Below, one piece after another: positions 31,463-44,049 of a stretch of 64,000 nt of DNA (the stretch's first letter is position 1; every line of letters starts with the position of its first letter). Origin of the DNA: Mortierella alpina (lineage: Eukaryota > Mortierellomycota > Mortierellomycetes > Mortierellales > Mortierellaceae); contig JANATF010000015.1 of the NCBI GenBank assembly GCA_029449245.1, positions 620,001 through 684,000 of the forward strand, in the 5' to 3' direction. A model generated the notes under the pieces. It had not been told where the DNA came from. It was given only the letters and a program-made list of their open reading frames with translations, and searched no databases. The position numbers were made by a program, and so were the translations under genes.

Positions 31463-34400
31463 ATGTTTAATTCACACATGTGGCCGCGCAGCTCTCTCTC
31501 ACTGCGAGAAATCATCGAGGTCGCCGGCCTCTTCCTGACATTTGCACAGAGTGTCAGCAACCCAAATGCTCTGCACTTATTGTGTGGCAACGTCAGCTCG
31601 ATTCTTTCTGCGATGAAGCGTGGTGTGAGAAAGACCTTGGACCCGCCATTGTTTGCTGAGGACCAAGAACTATGCGGGAATGTCGCCGCCATTTTTACCG
31701 AGCACGGGAGGCTGTGGGAACGCTTGGGAAATACCGAGAAGGCAAGGAGCAGCATCGAAAAGGCTGCAAAGTGGAGGTAAAAAAAATAATTCAAAGTCCA
31801 AAGGCCTGAAAATCCCGCTCGCTCGCGGGGCTACTCCCCGCAGGGTATTGTGGTACATGACACTCATCTCCTTCGTCAACCCTTTCTACTATCTCCAGTG
31901 CTATGTGCAGTGTGTCAGCACACATTTCACGCCATACACAGTCAGGAGGAAACAGCAAATTGGTGCGTAAAATGGCTCACGTTCCGCCAGAGATATTCAG
32001 TCGCGACGCGTGTGTAAAGATATTCAAGCCCAAGCTGCCCGTGTCAGACGCACGCATCAGTAGTACTCCTCAACTGGTCTACTGCCTCGCCTTGCTGTCC
32101 AAGGCCACATTGGCACCTGACACTGCCACAGTCATGGACGAGACCCTTGATGAGATTGGGCGCTCCTGGCTACAGACCATGGCAGAGGATGCAGACGAGC
32201 AAAACCGCCTCCGTTCCCTTACTGGAAAGTTGATTGCAGAATTCATAGACGATGACATGAAGGAGCCTGCAGCAGTGGTCGAGGTTGTGAGCCTCGCTCC
32301 TGTGCTCACTCAGACCAACTATCGGAAACTACTCAACCACTTCATGGTCAGTTTTGAGCAGGCCAAGCTACTCGAGTTTGGATTACTGGATGGGCTCGCA
32401 CATTTGATCCAGAATGCACAAGGTGGCCACCTACTCCTCGCAGATCTCGTCAGCATCTTGAAAGCCCTGAGCTCCCGTCTACAAATCACACATCAGCAAT
32501 CGAGCATGGACCTTTATGCGCTTGTGAGGGCAGTGGCAAATGTACTGGATGCAATGGCCGATTGCGACGTCAAAGGACTGAATCGCGAAGACTTGCATAA
32601 GCCGCTGTCTCGATACTTGGATGGCCTAAAAGACAGCTCGGATCTGTATCTCGTCTATCACGCCGCATACGCGTATCAAGCACTGCAGTACATCCCTGAC
32701 GATGAGTCTCCTCTGCAGTCAGTGCTGCGGCGTGCACGCGTCATGGTCTCTGGGATCTCAGGGGCGGTGAGTGCCGTCAAGGGTCTGGATCTAAACAAGT
32801 TTCTCGACGGCTTGGAGGACATACATGAGGGTCTCACAGGAGCCTACCAGTTCGCGAAAGCCGGTTTCAAGGGGGTTGCTGCGGCGATGGAGATGGTCGA
32901 TAGTGGAGCAGGACTCTTGGACAGCCTCAAGGAGGGACTCAGTTTCAGCCATAAATGCGCATGGTACCCGGCTCTTCGTGGATCCGACGCGTTCATCCGG
33001 GACGGTCGGCTGTCCAAGTTCAAACAGCTGGTTTGTGAGGCGCCGTGCCGCCGCGATGCAGCGTTTCAACTTGGGGTATGCCAGCGACTTGGAGAGATTG
33101 CAGCCAATCCACTATGGGACAACAGTACAAGGCAGCAAGCAATCGATTTCCTACGTGAGCTGTATGAGAATGATGCCGAGTGGGGACAGCAAGCCAGCAG
33201 CAAGAAGTGGATCCTCACTGTGTTGAAACGGCTCTCCTTGGTTCAAAACAGTGAGATCAAGGAGTATGCCTTGGTCGTGCTCAAGGATCTGGAGAAGAGC
33301 GGTGATGGAGGAAGACAGAAGCTGTATCGTGCGCATTTGCAAGAGGCATCAAGTTCATTTCCACTGGAGGCTGCTGTACAGACACCACTGACCTCACCAC
33401 TGCTCACCCGTGCACAAGATATCCCTAATGTCGAGGAAGACCTGCGCACACTGAGGAAGCGTCAGCTCAAGGGCCGAACTGAAGCTGTGTACATCCCTCC
33501 TCGCGCTAAAGCAAGTCAACAAGCATCAAATAGTGCCTCATTCGATCTGATGGAGAATATGAGCGAGTTCCTCAAGAGTGGCTCCCAGGTGTTCCTTCTG
33601 CTGGGCGATTCTGGTGCAGGAAAGTCGACATTTAATCGAGAACTCGAGTGCACATTATGGACCAACTACAGCAGCACCGAAGACGCCATACCTCTCTTTA
33701 TCCACTTGCCATCCATCGATAGGCCGGAGAAGGATCTGGTGGCCAAGCATCTACGTCGCTGCGACTTTTCAGAGCCCCAGATTCGGGAGCTCAAAAACAA
33801 TCGTCGCTTCATACTTATTTGCGATGGATATGACGAGTGTCAACAGATTTACAACCTCTACACAAGCAATAATCTCAACAGTACTGGACAATGGCAGGCG
33901 AAAATGATCATCAGTTGCCGGAGTGAACACCTTGGTCACGATTACAAAGATCGCTTTCAGTCTTCGACGGATGCTACCACATCGTCTGGAGTGAGCAGTA
34001 AACAACTTCAAGAGGCCGTCATCGTTCCGTTCTCTACAGTTCAGATCCATGACTATATCCATCGATATGTAGCCGTCGTCAACCCACCGTGGCGTGCCAA
34101 ATCGTACCTAATGGCTCTGGAAAGAGTTCCCAATTTGATGGATTTGATCAGGAATCCGTTTCTGCTGACGCTCTCCTTGGATGTACTTCCAGGATTTGTG
34201 GATGTAGACAAAATCCAAGACCTTTCGGACGTCAGTATCACGCGTGTTGGGCTCTATGATCGGTTTGTCGAGCATTGGTTAGAGCGCGGCAAGAAGCGAG
34301 TAGGGGGTCGAGACCTTAGTCAGCAGGCGCGGGCTGCTTTTGATACGCTTGTGGACGAAGGCTTCACAGCCAACGGGATCGACTTCTTGAAGCGGTTAGC

Positions 34401-37305
34401 AGCGGCGATCTACAAGGAGCAGGCTGGTCATCCGATTGTCGAGTACTCGGGCTTTAAGGATGAGGAAACATGGAAGGCTAGATTCTTCAGCCGCAAAGAC
34501 GAGAGCCAACTGCTGCGGGAGGCGTGTCCATTAGCGCGCAATGGCAACCAGCACCGCTTTGTTCACAAATCGCTCCTGGAGTACTGCTTCACACGCGCCG
34601 TGTTTGACCCGCAAACAAGCCAACCCGCTCTTTCAGGACCAAGTATGAATCGTCGAGGCAGTGTGAGCACCATGTTCAGCTTTGACGGGGAGGCCGCTGC
34701 AGAGGAATGTCAAGGTACCATTCGGCAAGCAGTTCTTAACAGTCCCTTGGCCTGGAGGAGTTTCGTGGAGGAGCCGTCAATTCTACAATTTCTATCAGAG
34801 CGCGTGCAGCAAGAGCCCTCCTTCAAGGAACAGCTCCTAATGATGATCGAGAACTCCAAGACCGACAAGGACGGGCGAACTGCCGCGGCTAATGCAATCA
34901 CAATACTGGTCAGAGCAGGGATACCGTTCATTGGAGCAGACCTGAGAGGGGTTCGGATTCCAGGCGCGGACTTGAGCTTTGGGATGTTTGAAGGGGCGCA
35001 GTTGCAAGGAGCGGATCTGAGAAAGGTCAACTTTTACAACATTTGGCTACGTCAGGCCGACCTGAGCGATTCGCAGATGGTAGGCGTACGGTTTGGTGAA
35101 TGGCCGTATCTACAGGAAGGCAACACTCTGAAGTGCTTTGCTTACTCACCGGAGGGAAGATCATTAGCAGCGGGCTTGTATGACCAATCCATCGTCGTTT
35201 ATGACACCGTGACATGGACCAAAACTCGCACGCTACACGGCCATACAAGCACTGTTTATTCTGTGGCGTACTCATTTGACGGTCAACGCATCGCGTCGGG
35301 CAGCGACGACAAGACGGTACGACTTTGGGACTCGAGAACCGGTGCGATCGTTCTTACAATCGATGTTACCCATGCAGTTGAAACTGTGCTGTTCTCACCG
35401 ATTGGCCATCAAGTCGCTTCCTGCAGCTGGGACGGGGCAGTACGGCTCTGGGACACGCACACCGGCGCACTTGTTCTCAGCTTTACCGACGCGAATATGA
35501 TTTTCAGCTTTGCGTATTCTCCTGATGGTCACCAAATCGCTTTAGGATGCGGGGACAACATAGTGCGACTGCGAGACGTGCGAACCGGTGCACCGGGTCC
35601 GGTTTTGACTGGACATGGCCCTGGCAGTATTCGCAGTATAATGTTTTCACCAAGTGGTCATCAAATCGCCACAGGAGGTGCAGACAAGACCGTGCGGCTC
35701 TGGGATGCACAAACAGGATCTCTTGGACTTACCTTGACTGGTCATTCGGATTCCGTTAACAACGTGGCGTACTCGCCCAGTGGCCATCAAATCGCCTCGG
35801 GGAGTGCAGATAAGACAGTGCGGCTTTGGGACGTGCAAACCGGCACGCCTGGACCCATCTTGACGGGTCACGACGACGATGTCCGGAAGGTCTCATATTC
35901 ACCAGGCGGACATCAAATTGCTTCAGCAAGTCATGATCGGACGATTAGGCTGTGGGACGCACAAACCGGTACATCAACTTCAATCCGAGGTGGAAGCACC
36001 AGCCTTGTAACGTGTGTTGCGTGGTCACCAAGCGGGACTCAGGTTGCCTCGGGAAGCGATGACCACGCGGTGCGGCTCTGGAATGCGCAAACAGGAACAT
36101 CAGGGTCTGTTCTGGCTGGACACACTAGCTTTGTGTATAATGTGGTGTACTCGCCAGACGGACATCACATTGCCTCCGTTAGTGATGACAAGACTGTGCG
36201 GCTCTGGGATGCGCAGACCGGAGCCGTGGAGCACATCCTGACTCGCCAGTTTGACTCGATTTTCAGTGCAGTCTATTCGCCAAGTGGACATCAGATCGTG
36301 TTGGCTGGTACCGATGAGATGTTGCGGGTTTGGGACACACAATCCGGTGAATTGCGTCTCGCCTTGACTGGGCACAAGGGGTTTATTTGTAGCGCGGTGT
36401 ACTCTCCAAACGGTCATCAGCTCGCGTCAGGTGGCAAGGACAAGACTGTGCGGCTCTGGAACGCGCAAACCGGTGAATCAGGGCCCGTCTTGAGAGGACA
36501 CACTGGATGGATCAAAAGTTTAGTGTATTCTCCAAGCGGTCACCAGCTAGCGTCAGTCAGCTGGAACGAGGATGTGCGACTCTGGGATCCGCAAACTGGC
36601 ACACTCTTGTCAGTCCTAATCGGCCACTTTGACTGTGTGAAGAACGTCGCGTACTCGCCTAGCGGACATCAGATCGCATTGGCAAGTAATGACAAGACCG
36701 TGCGAGTTTGGGACTCCGAAAGTGGAGCATGCAGTTTAGTATTGAGTGGCCATATGGCAGAGGTTAGGTCTGTGGTATTCTCATCGAGGGGTCATAGGAT
36801 CGCCTCTTGTAGCGAGGATGGTACCGTCCGGCTATGGGATGCGGTATCGGGCCATTGCTTAACATCTCTGAACGACGTCGACCAACCCATCTCTTGGCTT
36901 GCATGGAGAGACAGTGATGCTGGTAGTTTTCTTGCGACCAGCAACGAGGGAGGGACAGTCCGCATGTGGCAGGAAGCGGAGACGGAGGGAAAAACACATT
37001 TCAACCTGCAGTGGAGCTCGCCGCACGCTTCAATGAACGCCATGGGTGCCAATATTCAGAATGCCTATGGTTTGAATAGGACGCAGATCCGGCTCTTGAA
37101 GCAGAGAGGCAGTGTGGGCCAGCCGACCCCTCCTTTGAGCATTCGTGGAGCAGGAGAAAAGCTGATGAGCATGGCTGCATCTGTTCATCGGCTGAGTGCG
37201 GTGCCAAAGAAGGCACTTTTGAATGATCTTGCAACTGAGCCATCTTCTGGAGAAATTGTACCGAAGATGCCTCCACAAGAAGCCGAGTTAGCCGTAGAAG
37301 AGTAG
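31463..37305 (+). CDS. NLR-like STAND protein N1: helical N-terminus, NACHT, pentapeptide, 15 WD40
   Basis: First of four tandem paralogs. Exons 31463-31776 and 31899-37305; 1906 residues. Exon 1 encodes a helical, TPR-like hairpin ending in KAAKW. A helical region of about 550 residues follows; it includes a Gly/Val-rich segment (about 385-450) that is nearly the same in all copies. The NACHT NTPase has Walker A GDSGAGKST at 674-682, Walker B ICDGYDE (acidic core 747-751), sensor ISCRSEHLG, and the late motif FVHKSLLEYCF. Pentapeptide repeats (IGADLRGVRIPGADL type) lie at about 1110-1172 and 15 WD40 units at about 1181-1796. A tail with HFNLQWSSPHAS and IRLLKQRG closes the protein. NACHT-WD40 proteins in fungi act in heterokaryon incompatibility and probably immunity; that role is inferred here. 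N1 is the most divergent copy. An in-frame TAG 27 bases upstream fixes the start. Confidence 0.88.
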
Positions 37306-37790
37306 GACTGCTGTAACGTGAGCAGTATATAGGTATCAAAGCGTCGAGAGCAAGTATGTTCATTGATGTGTTGAACGACGATGATTGTAATATCAATCGT
37401 TGCAAGCAGCATGAAGATGACTACAGACACGTTATTTAAAAGATAACAGAGCTCGTTGCTGTTCCATTTTCCATTGTCCCGCTTTTCTTGTGCTGCATGA
37501 GGGCGAGGGTCAATTTTCAAGGCTCGTACTTCCTTTTTGCCTTCCCATTCTTTTTCACCATTTCCCCCTCGACTTCTCGTCTTCACCATATCCCTTCTCG
37601 TCTTCACCGCGCTTAACCCTGAGAGCGTACAACTTGACTTCTGAGGACGCAAGTGTCACTTTTCAACTGTTGCATAGCGTCATTCACTAGCCTCTGTAAG
37701 TATAAGCACCGGCATCTTTCAAAAACACTATCATGGTCAGAGCATTGATACCTGAACTCCAGTGCCTAGTCCACCCAAGCTGTCGGCGAG
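37306..37790. promoter_or_regulatory. N1-N2 spacer: N1 3' flank and N2 promoter
   Basis: Non-coding. The first half (to about 37470) matches the sequence downstream of N2 and N3 (GTATGTTC-TTGATGTG-TGAACGA pattern). The second half has a pyrimidine-rich block with repeated CTTCTCGTCTTCACC, shared with the N3 and N4 upstream regions. The leader intron is 37696-37762. Confidence 0.6.
37696..37762 (+). other. 5' leader intron of N2
   Basis: CTCT-GTAAGTAT donor to CTCCAG acceptor, the same ends as in N3 and N4. It lies wholly before the in-frame TAG that precedes the N2 ATG. Confidence 0.6.
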
Positions 37791-40700
37791 ATGTTTGATC
37801 CACACTTGTGGTCGCGGAACTATCTCCCACTGCGAGAAATCATCGAGATAGCTGGTCTCTTTCTGACATTTGCGAAGAGTATCAGCAATCCAAATGCTCT
37901 GCTCCTGTTGAGTGGCAATGTCAGCACGATACTCTCGGCTATGGAGCACGGTGTGAGAAAGACTCTGGATCCATCGCTGTCTGCTGAGGATCAATATCTG
38001 TGTGAGAACGTCGCCTCCATTTTCACCGAGCACGGGAAGCTGTGGGAACGCTTGCAAAATGCCACCAAGGCCAGGGGCAGTTTCAAAAAAGCTGAAAAGT
38101 GGAGGTAAATCAGAGATACGAGGTGCGAGATGCTGAAAACTCTACATGTGGTTTTTTTTTATATTCCTCCTCGAAGTTTGGATTTTGTGTACGACACTCA
38201 TCTCCGTGTTCACTTTTCCTTTTGCAGCACGTCGACTCTCAGCTCAGGCCAACCACATCAAGGAGGCATCAACAAAGTCGTGCGTGAGATCGCCCATGTC
38301 CCGCCAGAGATATTCATTCGCGACCTGTGCGTGCAGGTCTCCAAGCCCGAATTGCCAGCGTCTGATGCACGCATCAGTAGTACTCCTCAACTGGTCTACT
38401 GCCTCGCCTTGCTTTCCAAAACCACATCAGGACCCAACACTGTCACAGCCATGGGCGAGACCCTTGATGAGATTGAGCGCTCCTGGCTTCAATCTATGGC
38501 AGAGGAAGCAGATGAGCAAAACCGCCTCCTCTCCCTTACAGGAAAGTTGATTGAAGAGTTCATGGACGATGACATGAAAGAGCCCGATGCTATAGTGGAG
38601 ATTGTAAGTCTCGCTCCTGTGCTCGCTCAGACCAGCTACCGGAAGCTGGTGGACCACTTCCTTGTCAGTTTTGAGCACGCAAAGTTGCTCGAGTTTGGAC
38701 TACTGGACGGATTGGCACAATTGATCAAGAATGCGCAAGCAGGTTATCTACTTCCCGCGGATCTTGTGAGCATCTTGGGCGTCCTCAGCACACGTTTACA
38801 AATTACTCATCAACAGTCGAGCGCAGAGCTCTATGCGCTAGTGAAGGCAGTGTCGAATGTCCTGGATGCAGTGGCTGATTGCAACGGCAAAGGGCTGAGC
38901 CGTGAAGAGCTTCATGAGCCGCTGTCTCGATACTTGGATGGCCTGAACGATAACTCTGATCTGTATCTCGTCTACCACGCCGCATACGCGTATCAAGCAC
39001 TGCAGTACATCCCTGACGACGAGTCTCCTCTACAGTCAGTGCTGCGGCGTGCACGCGTCATGGTCTCTGGGATCTCAGGGGTGGTGAGTGCCGTCAAAGG
39101 TCTGGATCTAAACAAGTTACTCGACGGTTTGGAGGACCTACAAGAGGGTCTCGGTAGAGCCTATCAGATCGTGAAGACCGGGGTCAAAGGTGCTGCTGTG
39201 GCGGTGGAGCTGGTCGATAGTAGAGCCGGACTCTTGGATAGCCTCAAGGAGGGACTCAGTTTCAGCCATAAATGCGCATGGTACCCAGCTCTGCGTGGAT
39301 GCGACGCATTCATCCAGAATGGTCAGTTGTCCAAGTTCAAACGGCTGGTTTGCGAGGCGCCATGCCGTCGCGATGTTGCGTTTCAACTTGGAGTATGCCA
39401 GCGAATTGGAGAGATTGCAGCCAATCCACTATGGGACAACAGTACAAGGCAGCAGGCAATCGATTTCCTCCGTGAGTTGTACAAGAATGATGCAGAGTGG
39501 GGAAAGCAAGCTAGCAGCAAGAAATGTATTCTTTCAGTACTGAAGCGGCTCAGTGCGCTACCAAACAGAGATATCAGCGAGTATGCACTGGCAGTGCTCA
39601 AGGATCTTGAGATGAGCGGCGATAGAGGAAGACAGGAGCTATATCGTGCACATATGGAGGCGTCATCAAGTTCTTTCCCGCTTGAGGCGGCTCTACAGAC
39701 ACCGCTGACTCCACCGCTGACTTCAACACTACTCACCCGCGCACAAGACATCCCTAACGTCGAGGAGGACTTGCGCAGTCTGAGGAAACGTCAGCTCAAG
39801 GACCGGACTAAGGCCATGTACATTCCTTCTTGTGCCAAGGAAAATCGACAAGCACCAGACAGTGCCTCATTCGATCTGATGGAGAACATGAACAAGTTCC
39901 TCAAAAGCAACTCACAGGTGTTCCTTCTGCTGGGCGACTCTGGTGCTGGAAAGTCGACCTTCAATCGGGAACTCGAATGTGCTCTATGGTCCCGCTACAG
40001 CAGCACCGAAGACCCTATTCCTCTCCTTATCCACTTGCCATCCATTGACAATCCGGAAAAAGACCTGATTGCCAAGCATCTCCGCCGATGCGACTTCTTG
40101 GAACCCCAGATTCGAGAACTCAAGAACAACCGACGCTTTACGCTGATTTGCGATGGATATGACGAGTGTCAGCAGATTTACAACCTCTACACAAGCAACA
40201 GCCTGAACGGAGATGGCCAGTGGAAGGTCAAGATGGTGATCAGTTGCCGGAGTGAGCACCTTGGTCACGATTACAAGGATCGCTTTCAGCCTTCGACCGA
40301 TGCCGCCTCATCAAATGACGCGGGCAGTGACAAGTTTCAAGAGGCCGTCATTGTCCCGTTCTCAACACACCAGATCCACGACTACATTCATCGATATGTC
40401 GCTGTCGTCAAACCACCGTGGCGTGCCAAAGCCTATCTTGCAGCACTCGAGAGAATCCCCAGTTTGATGGATCTGATCAAGAATCCATTTCTGTTGACGC
40501 TCTCCTTGGATGTGCTTCCCGGGCTTGTTGATATAGACAAGACCCAAGAGCTATTGGACGTCCATATCACGCTTGTGGGACTCTATGATCGGTTCATCGA
40601 GCATTGGTTGGAGCGCGGCAAGAAGAGAGTAGGAGGTCGAGACCTGAGTCCACGGGCGAGGGCGGCCTTTGATACTATCGTAGACGAGGGTTTCACAGCC

Positions 40701-43457
40701 AATGGGATCGACTTTTTGAAGCGATTGGCAGCAGCAATGTACAAGGAGCAGGCAGGTCACCCGATCGTCGAGTACTCGCGCTTCAAGGATGGAAACACAT
40801 GGAAGGCCGAATTTTTTAGCCGCGAAGATGAGAGTCGGCTCTTGCGTGAGGCTTGCCCGTTGGCACGCAGTGGCAACCAACATCGCTTTGTGCACAAATC
40901 ACTCTTGGAGTACTGCTTCACACGAGCAGTGTTTGACCCGCAAGGGAACTCACCTTCTATTTCAAGACCATGTGTGACTCGTCGAGGCAGTATGAGTTCT
41001 ATGATCAGCTTTGACGGAGATACGGCACCAGAGGAGTGTGAGCTCTCAAATCTTCAAGCACTGCTCTACAGTCCGTTGAGGTGGAGGAGTTTCGTCGAGG
41101 AACCGTCGATCCTGCAATTTCTGGCAGAGCGTGTGCAGCAAGAGCCGTCCTTCAAGGAACAGCTTTTGATGATGATCGAGCACTCCAAGACCGACAAAGG
41201 CGGGCATATTGCGGCAGCCAATGCGATCACTATACTTGTCAGAGCGGGGATACCGTTCGCGGAAGCAGACTTGAGAGGGATTCGGATCCCAGGCGCGAAC
41301 TTGAGCTTTGGGATGTTTGAAGGAGCGCAGCTGCAAGGAGCGGATCTGAGGAAGGTAAACTTTTCCAACATCTGTCTCTATCACGCCAACCTAAGCGATT
41401 CGCAGATGACCGGCGTACGGTTTGGGGAATGGCCATATCTGAAGGCAGACGGTGGTGTGATGTGTGTTACATACTCACCGGATGGCAAGTCATTAGCAGC
41501 GGGCTTGGATAACAGCTCAATTGTCGTGTATGACACTGCAACCTGGACCAAAACCAACACACTACTCGGTCATTCGTGCACTGTTAATTCTGTGGCATAC
41601 TCATTTGACGGTCATCTGGTCGCTTCGTGCAGTGATGACAAGACGGTACGACTCTGGGACTCGAGATCCGGCGCGACCGTTTTTACCATTGAAGGCCACA
41701 CCGATCCCGTTATTTCTGTGGTGTTTTCGACAAGCGGCCATCAAATTGCCTCCTGCAGCTCGGACGGCGACGTACAGTTCCACAACACACAAACAGGTGC
41801 ACTCGCTCTCAGCTTCACGCAAGATAGTTGTGTTTACGATTTGGCGTATTTCCCCGATGGTCACCAAATCGCCTCGGGGTGTGCAGACAACATAATTCGA
41901 CTCTGGGACGCGCAAACCGGGGCACCTGGTGCTATTTTAACTGGACACACTGATGATGTTCTCAGTCTGGTGTGCTCACCAAGTGGCCATCAAATCGCCT
42001 CAGGGAGTGATGACAAGACCGTGCGACTCTGGGATACTCAAACAGGGTCTCTTGGATTTACCTTGACTGGGCATTCCGATTACATCAACAGCGTGGCGTA
42101 TTCGCCCAGCGGCCATCACATTGCCTCAGGGAGTGCAGACGAGACTGTGCGTCTCTGGGACGCACAAACCGGCACGCCTGTATCTATTTTGAATGGTCAC
42201 TCCGAAACCATTCGAACAGTGTCATATTCACCAAGTGGCCATCAAATTGCTTCAGGAAGCGAGGATGGTACGATTCGGCTGTGGAACGCACGAGGTGGTA
42301 CATCAGGTTCAACCAGAAGCGGACATACCAGCCGCATATGGTGTGTAGCGTGGTCGCCAAGCGGGACTCAGATCGTCTCAGGAAGCTCCGACTTCACGGT
42401 GCGGATTTGGGATGCGCAAACTGGAGCTTCGGGTCCCGTTCTGACTGGACACACCAACCATGTTGTGAATGTGGTGTACTCGCCCAATGGACACCACATT
42501 GCCTCTGTTGGTGACAAGTCTGTGCGGCTCTGGGACGCGCAAACCGGAGCTTTAAAGCTCGTTTTGACTGGACATACGAATAGTCCTAGGAGCGTGGTGT
42601 ATTCCCCAAGCGGTTGTCAGCTGGCCACAGGCAGCCGCGACACCACTGTACGGCTCTGGGATGCGCAAACCGGAGATTTGAAACTCATTTTGACTGGACA
42701 TACCGACTCTGTTTTAAGCGTGGCGTACTCTCCAGACGGTCTTCAGCTTGCCTCAGGTAGCAGCGACAAGACTGTGCGGCTCTGGGATGCGCAGACCGGT
42801 GCACTAGTGTCAGTACTAGCAGGCCATTCAGGGGGCGTTGCGAGCGTGGTGTATTCACCAAGCGGCCATCATATTGCATCAGGAAGTGCTGACAAGACCG
42901 TGCGGATATGGAACGCCGAAAGCGGTTTATCCACTTTGGTTTTGATTGGCCATACAGCACAGGTTTGGACAGCGGCATACTCGCGTAGTGGTCAAAGGAT
43001 TGCCTCTTGTAGCGACGATGGTACAGTCCGGCTCTGGGATACTACATCAGGCGAGTGCTTGACAACTATGAACGACATCGATAAACCCATCTACTGGCTT
43101 GCTTGGAGAGACACGGATGCTGATAGTTATCTTGCAACCGGCAATAACGGAGCGACAGTTCGCATGTGGAGGTTGACGGAGAAGGATGGCAAGCCCCATT
43201 TCAACCTGCAATGGAGTTCGCCGCACGCTTCATTGAACACCATAGGTGCCAATATTCAAAACGCACATGGTTTGAGCAGAATGCAGATCCAGCTCTTGAA
43301 GCAGAGGGGTATTGTCGGCGAGCCGACTCCTCCTTTGAACATTCGTGAAGCAAACGAAAAGCTGATGGGCATGGCTGCTACTGTTCGTCGCCTGAGTGGG
43401 GTGCCAAAGAAGGAACTTTTGGCGGATCTTGTAGCCGAGCCTTGGTGGGGAGGCTGA
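37791..43457 (+). CDS. NLR-like STAND protein N2: helical N-terminus, NACHT, pentapeptide, 14 WD40
   Basis: Second paralog. Exons 37791-38104 and 38228-43457; 1847 residues. Layout is as in N1: TPR-like first exon, long helical region, NACHT with Walker A GDSGAGKST at about 674 and DGYDE, a late FVHKSLLEYCF motif, pentapeptide segment, then 14 WD40 units at about 1182-1756 and the HFNLQWSSPHAS tail. Unit 9 is one residue short (SVGDKSVRLWD) and unit 3 has lost its Trp-Asp (VQFHN), so the propeller may be irregular. The end is altered. The frame stops at 43455-43457 after AEPWWGG, while the sequence after it still matches, in another frame, the last codons of N4 (through GTAGAAGAATAG at 43492). 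A frameshift has therefore trimmed about 15 residues. In the NACHT C-terminal half it groups with N4, but near the N-terminus with N3. Confidence 0.88.
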
Positions 43458-44049
43458 GCCGGAGGATTCTCACAAGAGTGCCGAGTATGCCGTAGAAGAA
43501 TAGGACACATATATCGTGGGAAATATATACTGCAAGTATCACAGCGACGAAGGAAAGTATGTTCCTTGATGTGCTGAACGATGATGATCGTAATGACAAT
43601 CGCTATAAGCAACATATTGCCGACTGCAGAGACGTTTTTTGAAAGAAAACAGAGGCCGTTGCTGTGCCAAGTAGATTTGACCTCAACTGGCATAAACCAA
43701 CACGAGGCCCTTCCACGTTCCATCGTCCCGCTATTCTTGTGCAACAGAAAGGCGAGGGTCAATTTCAAGGCTCGTTCTTCCTTTTTGTCTTCTCACTCTT
43801 CTTCACCTTTCCCCCTCTCGTCTTCACTTTTCCCCTTCTCGTCTTTACTGCGCTTACCTCGAGACAACTACAATTCTGAACCCTGAGAGACCTACAACTG
43901 CTGAGGACACAACGGTCAGTTTTCATCTTTTATATACCATCATCCGCCAACCTCTGTAAGTATGAGCACAGGCATCTTTGAAAACACTATCATGGCCAGA
44001 GAATTGACATCTGAACTCCAGTGCCTAGTCAACCCAAGCTGTGGGAGAG
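43458..44049. promoter_or_regulatory. N2-N3 spacer: N2 3' flank and N3 promoter
   Basis: Non-coding and clearly homologous to the N1-N2 and N3-N4 spacers. It has the former last codons of N2, the conserved downstream block (43556-43690), a pyrimidine-rich block (about 43790-43860) and the leader intron 43956-44021. Confidence 0.6.
43956..44021 (+). other. 5' leader intron of N3
   Basis: GTAAGTAT donor to CTCCAG acceptor, conserved with the other copies; followed by the in-frame TAG 24 bases before the N3 ATG. Confidence 0.6.

Noticed and set aside
31903-32000. N1 starting at the ATG at 31903 without exon 1
   Set aside because: All four paralogs share the first exon, the same splice phase and an in-frame stop just before its ATG, which supports the two-exon model.
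35128-36978. Regular 126-base periodicity considered as CRISPR or satellite
   Set aside because: The period is coding WD40 units with conserved GH and WD residues in one frame. The same holds in N2-N4.
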